From Pogostemon cablin (lineage: Eukaryota > Streptophyta > Magnoliopsida > Lamiales > Lamiaceae): DNA of 64,000 nt. The stretch is taken from contig CM043000.1 of NCBI GenBank assembly GCA_023678885.1, forward strand, positions 20,382,729-20,446,728, in the 5' to 3' direction. How positions within the stretch are numbered: position 1 is the first letter of the stretch; every line of letters starts with the position of its first letter. The notes under the pieces are model-generated. The model saw only the letters and a list, made by a program, of their open reading frames with translations, was not told the DNA's origin and made no database searches. This document shows, in pieces, positions 47,147 to 60,700 of the stretch. A program made the position numbers and the translations under genes.

Positions 47147-47833
47147 TTAGACACTAATAGTACGGTAAGGGGATCCCATCACCCGGGTTCGGGTCAACCC
47201 GAGTAGCTTCCTCTCTTTGATGGCCGGATCTTCTAACATTAGTACTTTGTCCTTATCTCTTACACCAAGCATGTGCAAGTGTTCTCCATCTTCTCTCTCT
47301 TTCCCTTTGAACAATAGTCTTTGCTCTTGGGGCTCCAAATTGGTCAATAATGACAATAGTATCTTCAACTCCCCTATTATATCATAAAATAAATTAATAA
47401 AATTCAAAATAAAATGACATTACTAAATACAAAGAACTTATATTTCATAAAATTATATGAAATCAAATTAAAATGTGTCACCCTTAGACCGGAGTACTAT
47501 TATTACTTTTGAACTAATAACAAACTATTATTCTTAAAATTTTATTTATTTTTCAAACGAGTAATAATTTATCATGCAAAATATCGTACCGAATGTTGAA
47601 GTTGCTTGAACGGAAATATCGTGCCACTGTGAGACGGTGGAAACCCTAATAGTGATCATCACTTCTTCGCCGGAGTTCTCTCGGCTTTCTCTTTTCTGAA
47701 CTAGCATGCCCCCTGGCCTCAGCTCCCATTTGATCTCACCGCCGCCGTTGGCGGCGGAGGCTGCGGCGGCGCCACTGCTGCTTAGCTTGGAGTTGCTCCT
47801 GGAGAAGTACCTCTTTGACCTTAGCTTGATCAT
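47147..47833 (-). CDS. Ubiquitin-like domain protein resembling the N-terminus of BAG co-chaperones
   Basis: Two exons on the minus strand, 47,590-47,833 and 47,147-47,373, giving 156 residues. The block IKWELRPGGMLVQKR (about 34-48) and the following ubiquitin-like fold (about 57-125: ITIRVSTVSQWHDISVQATS, then GELKILLSLLTNLEPQEQRL and LFKGKEREDGEHLHMLGVRD) match the N-terminal half of plant BAG1-4 proteins. The chain stops about 30 residues after the fold, before any BAG domain, so it cannot bind Hsp70 through BAG. Short plant ubiquitin-like proteins of this design exist as a separate family, so this is probably its natural length. The N-terminus is Ser- and Ala-rich. An upstream in-frame ATG at 47,959 would add 42 residues of low-complexity sequence; the ATG at 47,833, followed by the basic MIKLRSKRYF start, is preferred. 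Confidence 0.88.
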
Positions 47834-49215
47834 GTTTTGTCCTATTTTCTGTATTATTATGATCTCTCTCTCTCTCAAGGTTATTAGTAGGGGGGGAGAG
47901 TGGTAGGACTGGCATTTATATAAGAGGAGGGAGATTATATGTGGACAACTTGTGATCATTAAAATACTACTACAAGCTCATTACTTAGCTCTAAATAATC
48001 TGAGTATTTCATATATATTTGTAAGAATTAAAATTGTATTATAAGATATAATTAATAAAATAATTAATTTGGAAGATGCCTTGAGATTGAGATACATGAG
48101 ACGAATGTCTATTTTGGAGGAATTAATGGGGAGTAAGGCACATGGTGGTGGGGGGTGGGTATGAATATCAATTATTATCAAATCAAATAGTCGGTTCATT
48201 TCTTTAATTAAGACTTAATTACTTTGACCATTCATATTCATATATAAATAGCTTCCATTTAATTAATTAACCCAAATAATAAAATAAAAATATAATAATA
48301 ATAGTTTGCGTTAACTATTAAAAAAGAAAAACAAAAACTATTGTTACCTATATATTTTTTGAGAAAAACCCTTAAATAAAATACGTAATTTCTATGTATA
48401 TATGATTTCTTAATCATGTAAAAGACTCCAAGTACGACAAATTTGAAGTGCTAAAAATTAAAGAACGCATATGTGGCTTAGGGATTGTCGTATTATTTCT
48501 TTAATTTTCCTTTTTATGGTTATATTATTAAATAGTTGTGACTTTAATCACTTATATATTTTGATATAACAGTATAATTAGACGGTAGTTAGAGTGCCTA
48601 ATTTTATATGTATTTATGTTTCGGTGGTTGGCTAATCCGAAGGTATCTTGCCATGTGCTAGAAATTTAACTATAATTATCATATAGGTATGTTTTAATAG
48701 CTTTTTAATATTTATATAATATTTGATATGAACTTTTTAAGCAGTCCCATCATCTTATACATGGATAAAATTAATCTAAAACTATCATCTTAAATAAATT
48801 AATTAACTATAGTCACTTGATCGTCGAGTTTGTAAGTAATTTATTTTTTTATTTTTATCAAATGATATGTAATCCAATATTTAGTTTTAAGGAATTCAAC
48901 ATTTTTCGTGGCTAAAAATTCATCAATTATTTTAGAATGATAGTTTTAATTAGATTAATTTAATTGTACGCATGCTAATTTGATTTCATAAGTAACCAGG
49001 CAATATTGGATTACCAGTAAAGAGTATATACAATTAATTATATGAAATAGGAATAAGAAATGGAGTTTTGGTAGAAAATGCAACAACGAATGATTGCATG
49101 GAGTATTAAAATATATATTAATTAAGTAGATTATTGTACGTAGTAAAAAGTTCAACTTCTTGAATTAGTTAATGTAAGTTCGTTTTTGTAGTTTCATTTT
49201 TATTTTTTAAAAAAT

Positions 49216-49513
49216 GGGTTAGTTGAAAAAAATTTACTAACTTTACTTTATTTGTAAATTAATCATCATTTTTTAGAAATTGAAAAAAAATCATATCTTT
49301 AAATATGATTGCAAAACAAAGATATGATTGCAAAAAGCGTTCATTGTGATATATTTTTCAAATGTGTGGATCAACAGTGGAATTAAAAAATATATAATTT
49401 GATGTATTCTGCAACAACACTTAAATTTAATTTTTTTATTTTTTTTTACAATTTCTTAAGATTAATTTACAATTTTAGAGTAAAATTTGTAATTTTTCTT
49501 TGCGACTAACCCC
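49216..49513. mobile_element. Diverged Mutator-type foldback MITE
   Basis: Ends GGGTTAGTTG and its complement from GCGACTAACCC, with internal blocks TTTGTAAATTAATCATCA and GATTAATTTACAATTTTAGA in opposite orientation. Related to 35,986-36,234 but older; the flanks TTAAAAAAT and ATAAAAATC are only weakly alike. Confidence 0.55.
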
Positions 49514-50659
49514 ATAAAAATCTATACAGATGATAATGGCATGAATATGATTAAATATATTAAATTTAATGAAATTAATCTTATAATTTGAATATTAACT
49601 TTCCTTGATATATATGAAATTGGGGAAAGAAAAGGTGGCCCATTTCAATCAATTAGGCAATAAGTTGCCCTAAAGCAACAGCAAATGGATAACTAATGTT
49701 CCCATTTGTGGGCTACCAAACCAACTGCATTTAAGTATGATGTCTTTAATTAACTTTAAGCAAATTATATTATGCTTTAAAGCTCATCTTAAGTGATTGT
49801 ACAGCTAGTTATATATCATTCTCTACGTTTTATTTCTTTCTCCAAAAGATAATGATTTAATTCTAATTAATCGATTATTTTGAGTTGGTAGAATAGTACT
49901 ATATATATAATTTAAGTGTATCTTTTATACTTCACGAGTTTTTAATTTTTAATTAAAAAAACCCCATTTTTTTTAGTATTTATAATAATTGTTCAATTAA
50001 CAATGATTTATTGATTCAATAAGAAATTCTATAAGAGGTCCCTCAATTTATTTCATAAATCTTAAATTTATAAAAAAATAAAAAGAAAAAGTCCCTCGGT
50101 TTATTTTGTAAGAAAATAGTCCTTTTAAGTTTTATGCTTGAAATTTAAAGGGTGTTTGTGTGTATGCATAACTTAAAATTGAAAGAGTCCCACGACTTAC
50201 AATTTTATTAATTAAAAATAAAATCCCACTTTTCGAAATTGCATCAACTTAGTTTAATTTTCACTTTCGAAATTGCAATTTTTTTTTAAAAATTATTCAC
50301 GCGCACCTCACATAATGGATTATGTGTGGGTTTTCGTGAAATTATTCACAAGAAGATATATGTCTTTTTTTAATGTGATGTTTTTTATAAATTGTGGATG
50401 ACCTGTTTTGATTGAACGTTAAATATTAAGTGTAGATTTCAATAGTATTGCATTCAAACATAAGTACTAATTTTATTACTACATGTATTTTGTTTAGAAA
50501 GAAATGGAGACAGAAAGTTATAGTATTTTGGCAATCCGTTGTCTGGATTCTGTGGTAGCATAGAAATTCTATCATATTCGAAAGAACCTTACTATTAATT
50601 GAGAAGATGGTTGAGGAGGTAAAATATAGATTATGGAGTTGGTTAGTAAAAGATCTGAG

Positions 50660-51490
50660 GTGGTCTATATACTCTTTTAGTGAATAGATTTTAAAACAAA
50701 AAATATTCGTCATAGTTATATGGAGTTGATTTATAGTGAAAGATTTGAGGTGGTCTATATACTCTTTTAGTGAATAGATTTTAAAACAAAAAAAATACTC
50801 CTCATAGTTATATGTAAATTGTATTTGTGTGCGATATCTTATATCTATATTTATTAATGATAATGATTTTTACTAATAAAATTAAAAAAATTAGAGAAAA
50901 TCACTAATAGATACACACTTTTAACCTAAATTACTATGAAATACAAGGAATTTAAATAATTACTCTCACATACAAAATATTAAAGTAAAATATTAAATAT
51001 AACTTTATAATTCCATACACTTTTAAACCACCAACCCTATCGCTCACCCACCCACCTGCCGAACCGGCGCTGACCGCCGCCGCCTGCTGCCGGGATTTAA
51101 AATGTGCAAACAAAATATGCAAAAACAAAATTGTGCAAAGTAAATTATGCAAAACCAAACTGTGCAAACAAATTGTGCAAATACATAGGGGTATTTATGA
51201 TATCACAATTATAATTGTGTAGTTATGAGTAATAGTACTTTGAGTCATGTAGTTTACAGCAATTATGGATTATTTTATGTACCTCCTAATAAGTGACCAA
51301 AAAAATTAAAATACGAAGTATAACGTGTTTGCCAAGTGCGAAGCACATCTAAAAATACTAGTACTCTTTTATTGAATAGATTTTTAAACAAAAAATACTC
51401 ATCATAATTATATATAAATTGTATTTGTGTGCGATATCTTATATCCATATTTATTAACGATAATGATTTTTATTAATAAAAAAAATCGTA
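50660..51490. repeat. Direct repeats around a Helitron-like segment
   Basis: A unit containing GAGGTGGTCTATATACTCTT and AGTGAATAGATTTTAAAAC is present at about 50,656-50,720 and 50,735-50,810. The longer tail, through GTGTGCGATATCTTATAT, occurs at about 50,745-50,885 and again at 51,360-51,482. Between the long copies, 50,900-51,357 ends in a short hairpin AAGTGCGAAGCACAT and then CTAG-T, a Helitron-type 3' end. It includes a GC-rich island CCGCCGCCGCCTGCTGCC-like at about 51,070-51,095 and repeated TGTGCAAA/ATGCAAAA blocks. Confidence 0.5.
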
Positions 51491-52549
51491 TATATACATC
51501 AAGTGACCCGTCGGAACTCTAACGGGACTAGTGCTTTACAATAAATCAAAAAGGCATTCAATAGGAAAAATAATTTGGGATGAAGAATTGAAAAATAGGG
51601 AGAATGAAATGATGAATAATTGAAGAAAAGAAAGGGAAGAATCCAAAGTCCACATGATTTATTTGTGGATAAATGATTTGAGAAGGACATGTTTGGGGTT
51701 TGAGTAAACTCCAAACGACCAATACTTTGGTGTCCCATTTGTGGATTTGCTATGTCGGCTCCTTAGCTATTTGCAACACAAAGGATGTTACATGCCTATT
51801 TATTGCTTTACAACATCAATAATGTTATAAATTAAATAATTCGGTAGAATCAGTTTCATATGAGGTTGGATAAGCTAATATTACTTTTTTAAGAAAATAT
51901 AAAAACAGTATAACGAGACAATCTCATGCAAATATTTCCCTTTATAAAATCAGATAAATAGATTTTGAATTTTTTTTTTTGCAATTTAATTATTAAAATC
52001 TTAGATATTATAGAGTTGATTGTGACTTACTAGTGGACTACCAAGTTGTTTAAGTTAGATATGAATTATGATTGATTCAAGCATACATTATCTTTTGATG
52101 TTTGGATCATGATATTTGTGGTGTAGTATGAAAAATAAAAAGAAAATATTGTGGTGCTTACCTATATATATATGTGTTGTCTACATTGGTGGTTGTCAAT
52201 TTTATCTAAACTATTAGATAAGAGATTTTTTTTTCTCTTATGAGCTTCACATATAATATATAAAATTGTGTGTTAAAAGAGAAGATAATACAACTACTAT
52301 TACTCCATATATATTACAAAGAGAAATATTACAAAATTAAACACATAAAAACATCATAACATAGAGAAAAAAATTATGTTTTTTATGTGTTTTTTATATG
52401 AATTTTTTTACCTATATCACTCTTTAATGTATTTTTATTTTTATAATAATAGTTTTATTAATATAAGAATGTATTTCTACATGTATAAATCAAGATATTT
52501 TTGAGTATGCTCTGCATAATATAATGTTTAAAAATTTAATATTATGGGT

Positions 52550-52865
52550 AAGAGTACATTGCTTTGGTCTAAAGGATATACACTTTAATTAATAAGAGGT
52601 ACAACATTTTGTTCTAAAGGTTATACACTTTTCATTAATATTTTTTTCTTTAGAAAATAAAGGGTACACATTTTTATACTAAAGGATATACAATTTAATA
52701 TAAAATTCTAAAGGTGCACGGAGTGTTGTCCATGCGCCCAGATATACAAAATAATTTTATTTAGAAAATAAAGGGTACACATCTGTATACTAAAAGATAT
52801 ACAATTTAACACAAATTTTTAAAAACGCTCGTAATGTAATCCGTGCGCCGGGTGCACAGAAATTT
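52550..52865. repeat. Imperfect tandem repeat of about 125 bp
   Basis: The blocks TTTAGAAAATAAAGGGTACA, ACTAAAGGATATACAATTTA and TCCATGCGCC/TCCGTGCGCC recur at about 52,650-52,735 and 52,757-52,855, with a more decayed unit before. Non-coding. Confidence 0.6.
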
Positions 52866-55396
52866 TTGCTATGAATCCATTATCTTATAACATATGATAC
52901 ATTATACTGTATCACGTAATATTTTATCTAATACGGCGTGACATTAATTTACCCTGTTGAATCCAAGCAAATAACAAAAAAACCCAAATAAATTCTCCAA
53001 AATAATAAATAAATAAATCTGGTTATTCTTATTATTATATAATAAAGGAGGAGGTCAGACTATTTTACGGTAAAATCATTTTATAATTATTTATTATTTT
53101 TTATTAAAATGTTGTAAATTTTATTTAAACGTTAAAACCTTTTATTTTGATTATAAATTATTTATAAAATAATTCAATGCAATATTATTATTTTTATCAA
53201 TTAAATACTATTACTTTTTATTAAAATATTGTTATTTCTTAGTTACCCAAAAAAAAATTGTAAGATAATTTCAGCCAAAAATTTGCCCTATAGGAGTATA
53301 AAAAGTCATCCTCTTTATCCTCGGCATTAACAAATGTTATGAAATTTACTAATATACTTAACTTTAAAAAAAAAATTCTTTAAGTACACAAATTTTTACA
53401 CTTTTCCGACAGACATGTGTGCCTGACATTTTGGATACATGTCTACAGCTTTAATCAAGTATTAAAATAAAATTAATCAAATTAAACCGTACGTGCAAGG
53501 AAAGTTATAAGAAATTAAAAGAAAATACAAGTGCAAAAATATTTATATATATTCAACAAAGTGAATTTAAATTAAACTTATTAAGTGAATTATAGTGAGT
53601 ACTTGGATCCATTTTGGAATTTGTTGGATCTCTTCTTCGTGGGATCAATAAATTACTTATGTCAGATGAAATATAATTTGGACATCAGAAAATTATACAG
53701 TATTCCTCAATTACCCTTAATTTATGCAATTCGAATCCATGCACATGTACACATGATAACAGTCTATGGTAATTGATAATTGATTGGCAACTTAATTATG
53801 TATAAATTAGTAATCTGCAGTGGTAATTTATTAAAAAGAAAATTAAATTAAGAGACGAAAATATCTAGCAAAATTCAAATTTGAAATTTTAGACATTTTA
53901 GAAGGGTATTAAAGTGACTTCACCATGCTTGCTATTGACTAAAATGCCTTAAATTTTGATATGAAATAAGATATAGAAATAGACATATATCTATCAAAAT
54001 TTAATTTCAGAAAATTAATAAATTCGAATTGATGGTTTGGTAATTGACCTCAACCATGTTGTTGGTGATGATGTGATCATTGAATTCGATTTTTGCTTGT
54101 TAAAGTGATTTTTTTAAATATTTAATTATTCATATTTTAGACTTGGAGAATTCTTGATCATATATCCATTATAGTATTGTGTGATATTTTGTATAATATT
54201 TTCTATACCACATCTTAGATGAATGAAATTAACGACCTTTACATAAAAATCTAAACTTTTGCGCTATGAATCATATATTTATTTAGGCATAAATCTCTTT
54301 ATCTCACACAAGAACACTCACCAAAAGAGTTGTACAAGAAATTGACCCATTATAGACCTATGGTAATTAATGGACCATTACTATTGTGTCAAAGTTAATT
54401 TTTACTATAAATCAAAGAATTAGCATCATAATAATGTCACTCATGGTAAGATTTACAAATTATGGGTCTCACAAAAAAAAAATCTATGCTATTTCCCCTA
54501 AGTGTGAATATAAAAAAATTCTATACTATTTCCCCTATGCTAAAATTAATATCTTTAAAAATTTTATCAAATTTTTATAATTAATTTTAATTGAAGTTAG
54601 AGGTTAAAAAATAATCTCTCCAACTCTCTTTATGTTCAAGCTATATAATATAGCTTTTCCTTCTTTCAAAATTCTCACCCTTCTCGTTTTGAAATGTCAT
54701 ATAAAAATGTTAATCTCCCTTAAGTGAAATAACATTAACACAAATCATACTTTATCATTGTTTATTACTAAAAAAATACTTCTATCATAATATCCATAAA
54801 AGTTTTCAGTTTTTTAATATACATAAAAAAAGGAGTGAAATTATAGTGACTAACGAGGGTAAAGTATAACAAAGATCTACCATTACACATTAAAATAATA
54901 ATATTCCTTAAACTTAATTTTTCAAAAAAAAAAAAAAACGTACATCTTAGAGCTGGACATAGGAAAAAAATAAATTATATATATATATATATAAAATTAT
55001 TTATTGGGGTCAATGGAAAACTTCTAAGAGAGCATGCAAGAAACATACTCTGCAAATACTCATATGGGTATTCCTTATACCTATTTTATAATTTAATTAA
55101 AAGTTTTTGCCTTTACAAAAAAAACATACTTTGCAAGCACAAGTAAGATTTGCTGAAAAAAAAAAAGGGAAAGAAAAAAAGAAAGAAAAAAGAAATGAAG
55201 AGGTTGCAGCTTTGATGTGCGCGTGCTGCGGGTTTTGTAGCACAAGGTTGATGCTTTCACGCTTTCCATAAGATTTGCATTTCTTGGCATGCAATTCCAA
55301 AGATTTTTGCCTCTCTTATTATGGATCTATTATAATTCTACCCAACTATTAAATTCATTAGACAAAAATGACAAAAATGACCCAAAATGACCCAAA

Positions 55397-55552
55397 ATGA
55401 CAAAAATGATCTTGACACGATTGCGACTCGATTGTAATTTTTTAAAAAAGTTACAATCGAGTCAACTTTTTTATTTAAAAAAGTTGACTCGATTGTAACT
55501 TTTTTAAAAAATTACAATCGAGTCGCAATCATGTTAATGTCATTTTTGTCAT
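55397..55552. repeat. Near-perfect hairpin, 76-bp arms with a 4-nt loop
   Basis: Left arm 55,397-55,472 and right arm 55,477-55,552 are reverse complements with only a handful of mismatches near the base. Each arm is itself almost palindromic: GACTCGATTGTAA occurs four times in alternating orientation. Repeated CCCAAAATGA precedes the left arm. It resembles a foldback MITE or a young small-RNA hairpin. Confidence 0.85.
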
Positions 55553-55959
55553 TTGGGCAATTTTAAATATTATGTTAAAAAGTGGACAAAAAAGAAAAAT
55601 TTTAAAAAAATATGGGCACTGTAGCATTTTGCACCATTTAATTATTACTATAGTTTATAGGGGTCAAACTGTCTAGGGATTATCAAATTTGTTCTCCAAT
55701 ATTATGGGGATGCCAAAATTAATTTTTTTGGGTGGGATTTATTGTAATGTTATGTTATATACAACCCCTATTATTTGGACCCATTTCCTATAATCAATTT
55801 TCTTTACTTTACCAACTGCTATATGGAAGACCTGAGTAGGAAGAAAATCAATCCTGTTAAATAACTTTTTTAATTATTTTTTTTTTCTTTTGAAAAGCAA
55901 AACGCAATAGTACTTTCTAAAAGAATATAAGTACAAACACATCGAAGGACATGAAATCT

Positions 55960-56280
55960 TTGTAAAATCGAAAGAATTTTGGTCGTGTAATTTTGATTAA
56001 TCTCAATTTTTATTATTTTATACCAATTTCTGTCCTTTAATTTATTTTATTTTTAATTTTAGTTATTTATGCAAAGTTTTTGCAAAATTTAAAGTACTTT
56101 GTAAATCATGTAAGTTTGATTTATTTTTTTTTTCAAAAGAACTAAAGTTAAAAAAGTAAAAAAATTATAGGGCTGAAATTAAAAAAAAAACTAAAATTGA
56201 AAAGGTTAAAGAACAAAAACTGGATTTAATCAAAATTACATTGAGCAAAATTGTGATTTTCTCTGATTTTGTTCACGTTT
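55960..56280. mobile_element. Probable inverted-repeat (Mutator-like) MITE
   Basis: The left part contains GTGTAATTTTGATTAATCTC and, further in, TTTTAATTTTAGTT; the right part contains the complements AACTAAAATTGAAAAGG and GATTTAATCAAAATTACATT. Arms of about 100 bp surround a short AT-rich centre. Exact ends and target duplication could not be fixed. Confidence 0.45.
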
Positions 56281-57750
56281 TCTAAAAAACTAATCTTTGG
56301 AGAAATTAAGACATGAATCCGAAAAAGTCCATCACACATTCACACGTACTTTCATCTTTTTTATGATTGGGCTGGATTTAGAATGATCAAGATTGGTCTG
56401 ACTCAAGAGTTGTTATCAAGTAGCCCAAAATTTCCATATATTAGTGAAGGCCCATTAAGTGGCTTATAAACAATTCGAAGAAGCAAAAATAAAAATCCAT
56501 TATACGATACCATGTCGAATGGGGACAGCTCCTTATTGAAACTTAAATTTACCTACTTATCGGACTTAAAGAAAAAATTAATTAAAATAAATGAATAGTA
56601 TGAGTATCAAATTCATATTTTGTTTTAGAAAATAGATGTTATCTTTCATCATAATACACTAATTGAATAAATTATGAGATTAAATCAAGAGAGAAACTGA
56701 AAAGATGATTTATACAACTGTGTGAGAATCTTCTTAGTATCATGGAAATTGGAGGGTTGATTAGCAAATGCATTCAAATTCATATTTTTAAAGGCAAACT
56801 CTTAAATTCAACAGATGAATGTTATACACTTATACTTACTCTTAATAATTGTACCTATTGAATATAAAAAAAACATACTTTAACCCTTTTTTTTTTGAAA
56901 AAGGAAATTCTTAAACAAATAATAATACTACTTATATTTAACCAACCATTTCAATAAAACAAATATCTTTATTAATTTAAAAAAACCTTTGAAATAAAAT
57001 ATTATGCTCTTAAATTTCTTGAACACCTATTTTACAAGATACCAACGGTCTTAAATAACTTTGAAAAAAACTGATTTTTCATAAATAAAAACTTAGTTTT
57101 TATTTAATATCACTCTCAGTATAATTGACGGTTGGGTTTGTTAACAATCTACCCCAACTAAAATACAACTTCTATAAAGTCGAATACAATCAATATAAAT
57201 AAATTTAAATAATACTCCATTATATTCGTTTTGTCCACTAATATTCATAATTCATGTGAATTTGTACCCATATGATGACAGGTGTGACCCGATATTTGCT
57301 TTACTCTTCAGTTTACGCTTTAATAAATGGAAATTCAAATCTTTGTGGAAGAAGAGAAATCATGTGGCGATGCTTTTTCATTAATCAACGCAATTCTTTG
57401 CTTCGAAACCGTTTAGAAGGAAACTGCTCTCTGGAGGGTTTTCCAGCAATGATTGATTCGAGAAATTTCGAAGAACCCTCCTTGAATAATTGCACACTGG
57501 CTTATTTAGTTACAGAATTTCCATTTCAACCTCTTCAGACAAATTACTTTAGAATAAAGGCAGAGAATCGACAAGAAAGGAAACCCCACTTCTCCTGTCA
57601 TTGTTTTCTTGGTGGGCATCTGGTTCAACAACTGTGTTAACCTGTGTTTTAGGGAAAAAGACTGAATTTTTGGGAGCATTATTAAGGGTTTTTTGGATTG
57701 ATTTTGAGTTGGGTTTTGAGGTATTTGAGTGAAGGATTTGAGAGTAAGAA

Positions 57751-60700
57751 ATGGAACCCCCCAGGGGGTTGTGGGCTTCACTATGGCAGTTCATCCGTTT
57801 CTTGCCTTTCTTCATTGGCCTTCTCATTCTTGGCTTAATTAAAGGTCTGCATTTATTTACTGTTAGTTTATCTTCTAATTCGTTCCTGCATTTTGAGTAG
57901 TTTTTTAATCTTTGTAAGAAGGTTTAGCCTTGAGGTTTATCATAGATATGGATTTCTATGTCTTGGCTGTGCTATTGGTAAACAATAAATGGTAATTTAA
58001 GATTCAAAAGTGATTTTAATGTTTGTTGAGGGGGATATGCTATGGTAATCAACTGCAAAAGTGTGACAGATACTGGGTTGTTTATAATGTGCATTCCACA
58101 TAGCCAACATGTTAATTTCAATTAATAGAGACCTTACTGAATCAATTTCAGATAGTATTTGGAGTTGTGATTTGAGCACGTATTTGGCCTTTGGAATCTT
58201 GTTCTAGAAGAGATGTTTCAGTGACAGTGACTGCCCACATTTCAGTGGCAATATTTTTTCTTGATATTGTCAACCGTCTTATTGCATATGATTAATGTAT
58301 CACAGTATAAGTGTTGCTAAAATTGTCTATAAACATTTGACGTTTGTTGTCTCAGGTATGATTATGTTCCCGGTGATATTTCTCTTAATCACATTTGGGG
58401 TCTCCGGGATAATTCTTGGTCTTTGGCCTATCCACTGTTTTTATACCTATTATTGCATTTTAAGGTGTGTCCTCATACTTTTTTACTTGAATGCTAAGCA
58501 CCATCTTCTTCACATCGAACAATCATTATTGAACTGACGCGTTTGTGTGTTTGCAGCACAAAACAATTTGGCCCAGTTTTGAAGCTCTTGCTTTGCTTAT
58601 TCATTCCTGTCATCTTAATAGCATGGCCACCTATTGGAATTGTGTGTAGCCTCATAGGTGGGGCAGCTTATGGCATTCTTGCACCTATGTTTGCCACTTT
58701 TCAGGCAGTAGAAGAAGGGAAAACGGACCAATTTTATCACTGCATTTGCGTATGTAAACCTTGGACATTGTAAATCATAATTTCCTATATCTAGTGAGTT
58801 TAAGTTACAATTTTTTTTTCCTGTCATGTTGTAGGATGGAATCTGGAGCACTGTCAAAGGAAGCTTTACTATCATTAGAGATTTCTTGGATGTATGTTAC
58901 TATTCTTACTTCTCTATTATGGGTGATGTACGGTGTCAAGGGCCTCCTGAGGGAAAATACTATGAGATTAGGTTTGTTTTTCAATCTGACACTTGAACTA
59001 TGTCTTTGATATTCCTTGCTTATCGACAGGTTTAATAGTTCGCATGATAAATTATGATTAACCTCAACATCACCTCACTTTAAGTATTTTCACATCACCT
59101 TTGCCTTTACACTCAAATGTTTCTTCTGTTGTGATAAAACATGATGTTTCTACTCATGCCTTGTTATTATAATTATTTGCTGTCTAGAAGTGTTGAGCAT
59201 TGGCATCTTACTGATACACTTTTGTATTTGGAGCTTTAGATTTTTTATTTTTATTTTGCTTCTTCTCTCAATAAGTAATATGAGATCAGTTTACTGACTT
59301 GTCCCTAATTTGATCCATTTTGAGAACAGAAACAGAAAAATGACTAGATGCTACTAGTAGATCTATATTACTTTTTCTCGACAATGATGTTTTTTCTTCT
59401 ACTCATGTCCCACTAACTCAGCATATATTTGCTCTTTGCAGATTATTTTATGTTCCGCTGGCTCTTATAGCTGGAGTGTTAGGTTCAATGGTTGATTTTC
59501 CAGTGATCTCAGTTATAGCCATAATAAAGAGCCCATACATGCTCTTCAAGGGTTGGCATCGCTTGTTTCATGATTGCATTGGACGTGAAGGGCCGTTCTT
59601 GGAGACCATATGCGTTCCATTTGCAGGTCTTGCAATTTTACTCTGGCCATTGGCTGTTGTGGGGGCAGTATTAGGCTCCATGGTATCGAGTATCTTCTTG
59701 GGTGCTTATGCAGCATTGATCGTGTATCAGGTCTGATTTCCTCAATTGCCTATCAAATCCCCCTACTCTAGCGAAAATTGAAACCAAATAGGGTGAATGA
59801 GGTTTTCTATTGGAGTAGGGAATAAGAAAAAAGTTGAAAGAAACTGAAAATCTGATTAATTAATGTTATAACTAATATTTATGTTTCTGTGGCTTTTGCC
59901 AATGATAATCTTGTGGGATTGGTTTCAGGAGAGCTCTTTTTGGTTTGGATTATGTTATATTGTTGCTTTGTTGTCTATTTACGATGAGTACAGCAATGAT
60001 GTTCTTGACATGCCCGAAGGATCCTGCTTTCCGAGGTTCTAACTTCTGTATTCAGTCGCACACACACACAAAAATTTATACACTTCACGATGTAAACTAC
60101 AGAATCATTTTTAGTATGTGGAACCAATATATCATTTTCTTGTTTGCCATTCCTACAGACCGCCCTATAGAAAGAAGAATCCATTACTCATGTCCTCGTC
60201 TTCGTCTTTCTCAAGGCCCAGCTCTTTCAAGAATCCACCCTCTCGTACGAGTTCCATGAACACACCTATGCTGGAGTTGAAACCCCTGGAGGTACACTAT
60301 TCATGCTAAGTTCTTGGTTTGATCTTTTGTTAGTCAATGGCTTGTATTTTTGAAGTTTGTGTATTTGAGAATTATCATAGAGAAACTGAATTATATTCTC
60401 GAACTGTAGTTAGCCGATTCTCTGTTCAAGGAGTGTCAACGCCATGGGGAAATTATGGCACTGGAAGGGACAATTACCTTAAAAGATATAGAGGATGCCA
60501 AGATTAACAAAACTATTGATAGTGTATTAATCATTGGTTTACCTGCTTATTGCATTCTGAAGGCACTTTTACGATCAGCAAAATGTAACTCGACTGGTAT
60601 ATTGCTGAGTAAGTGAAACCATCTTTGGTTTTCTTCAATGACTCCAAAATTTTTTAATCTTTCATTCTTCAATGACTGGTCACTATTTTCGATAATTGTT

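Larger units (their letters stand above)
47980..57200. other. Large gene-poor intergenic region
   Basis: About 9 kb of AT-rich DNA. No open frame here has a recognisable domain. Identified contents are a diverged Mutator-type foldback element, direct repeats with a Helitron-like end, short tandem repeats, a perfect hairpin and a probable inverted-repeat element; these are listed separately. A purine run (A and G only, about 60 bp) is at 55,155-55,206. Confidence 0.5.

Noticed and set aside
57272..57640. Plus-strand frame of 122 codons before the At3g27390-like gene
   Set aside because: No recognisable domain, and the true family N-terminus starts at 57,751; this is promoter or leader sequence.
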